From: a virus
Virus record (IMG/VR): IMGVR_UViG_3300002835_000063
Span: 1-64,000 of that record
Direction: 5' to 3' (one strand)
DNA length: 64,000 nt
Shown: positions 63,633 through 64,000 of the stretch, one piece after another
How positions within the stretch are numbered: position 1 is the first letter of the stretch
Layout: each line of letters opens with the position of its first letter
Made by a program: the position numbers and the translations under genes
The notes under the pieces: generated by a model
What the model saw: the letters and a program-made list of their open reading frames with translations, nothing else
The model's database searches: none
Told to the model about the DNA's origin: nothing

Positions 63633-63994
63633 CTAGCTGCTCGTTTTTTTCGAAGAGGCTTTTTAATTGGTTCGATAACTGGATCTTGAATTGGTTTATA
63701 GACAACGCTTGCCGGGGCGCCCTGAGCACTGTGTAGGCCCATTGTAAGATCTTTAATTAGTTCAATTTCAGTAGAAACTTTTACAACGTGCTTTTCAATG
63801 TTGTTTACTCGATCGGCTAGCGAGCTCCCACCGTTTTCCCATAGCTGATGCTCGACACGATCTAATCTATCTGATATAGTTCTGCCCTGAGCATCAGCCC
63901 CCAAAACATCGCCAATTTTTTTGGCGGTTCTATATATCCCTATAACTGCTGCAACTAAGACAGCAAACGCACTTATTGCAGCCGACACGGCCAT
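63629..63994 (-). CDS. DUF2746-like membrane-anchored coiled-coil protein
   Basis: 121 aa. A membrane segment at about 5-20, then GRTISDRLDRVEHQLWENGGSSLADRVNNIEKHV, a pattern of the mycobacteriophage DUF2746 family, and a basic tail (KKPLRKKRAAS). It converges with the last fibre gene and overlaps it by 4 nt. Role unknown; minor tail or lysis accessory are possible. Confidence 0.65.
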   Translation of the reverse strand: MAVSAAISAFAVLVAAVIGIYRTAKKIGDVLGADAQGRTISDRLDRVEHQLWENGGSSLADRVNNIEKHVVKVSTEIELIKDLTMGLHSAQGAPASVVYKPIQDPVIEPIKKPLRKKRAAS

Positions 63995-64000
63995 TATTAG

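Overview
This window is part of a large double-stranded DNA phage genome, or possibly a prophage, whose host is most likely an actinobacterium of moderate to low GC. Host evidence: a WhiB-type regulator (37827-38156), a DUF3039-like protein (42545-42772), a class Ib ribonucleotide reductase operon nrdH-nrdI-nrdE-nrdF (38759-42441), r1t/actinophage-style holin-like proteins, leaderless gene starts, and many small Cys-rich proteins of the kind found in actinophages. Base composition is about 45% GC by eye. A freshwater actinobacterial host is inference. I saw no capsid, portal or large terminase gene, so the virion core lies outside the window; a small-terminase-like gene sits at 638-1609.

Layout. 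1-6119 (mostly minus): small-terminase-like gene, a DNA methyltransferase, a GT61-like glycosyltransferase, a holin-like protein and a Lys/Ala/Pro-rich basic protein. 6120-6606 is a very AT-rich non-coding region with short direct and inverted repeats. 7736-13064 (plus): lysis and surface block with a holin-like protein, a long secreted Pro/Thr/Glu-rich protein, a thermonuclease, an NDP-sugar epimerase and an M23 endolysin. 13134-21562 (minus): a secreted FN3 protein, then a dense run of tiny coupled genes, an Nmad1-type protein and a carbamoyltransferase. 21583-33674: a Rossmann-SGNH fusion, the first five Fe(II)/2-oxoglutarate (2OG) oxygenase genes plus a JmjC/cupin-like one, a second DNA methyltransferase, three glycosyltransferases, a kinase-like protein and a serine recombinase. 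33869-42772 (mostly minus): a secreted subtilisin-like protease, another GT61-like enzyme, two nucleotidyltransferases, a holin-like paralogue, WhiB, an FmdB-like protein, an AdoMet-decarboxylase-like protein and the RNR operon. 42855-63632 (plus): tail-fibre and adhesin genes, interrupted at 50067-57889 by a tightly packed cluster of 2OG oxygenases.

The most striking feature is that cluster. Twelve genes encode prolyl-4-hydroxylase-like 2OG oxygenases with a recurring NDDYEGGEL-type motif; a TauD-like and a JmjC/cupin-like enzyme bring the total to fourteen. Seven of the twelve, and the TauD-like gene, sit between the phage's fibre genes. The fibres carry long collagen-like Gly-Pro-Thr repeats and two Phe-Phe-Pro-Pro repeats, one of them followed by a C-terminal Hint (intein-like) domain. 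A reasonable inference is that phage-encoded hydroxylases, perhaps together with the glycosyltransferases, epimerase and nucleotidyltransferases, modify the fibres or a host surface glycan. One of the twelve (30224-30808) has lost its iron ligands.

Two sequence-level patterns cross gene boundaries. A 14-bp motif, AATARGGGCGTCTA, recurs many times, mostly on the plus strand between 17 and 30 kb and almost always in the same codon frame. A set of genes also has a -10-like hexamer exactly 6-7 nt before the start codon, implying leaderless transcripts.
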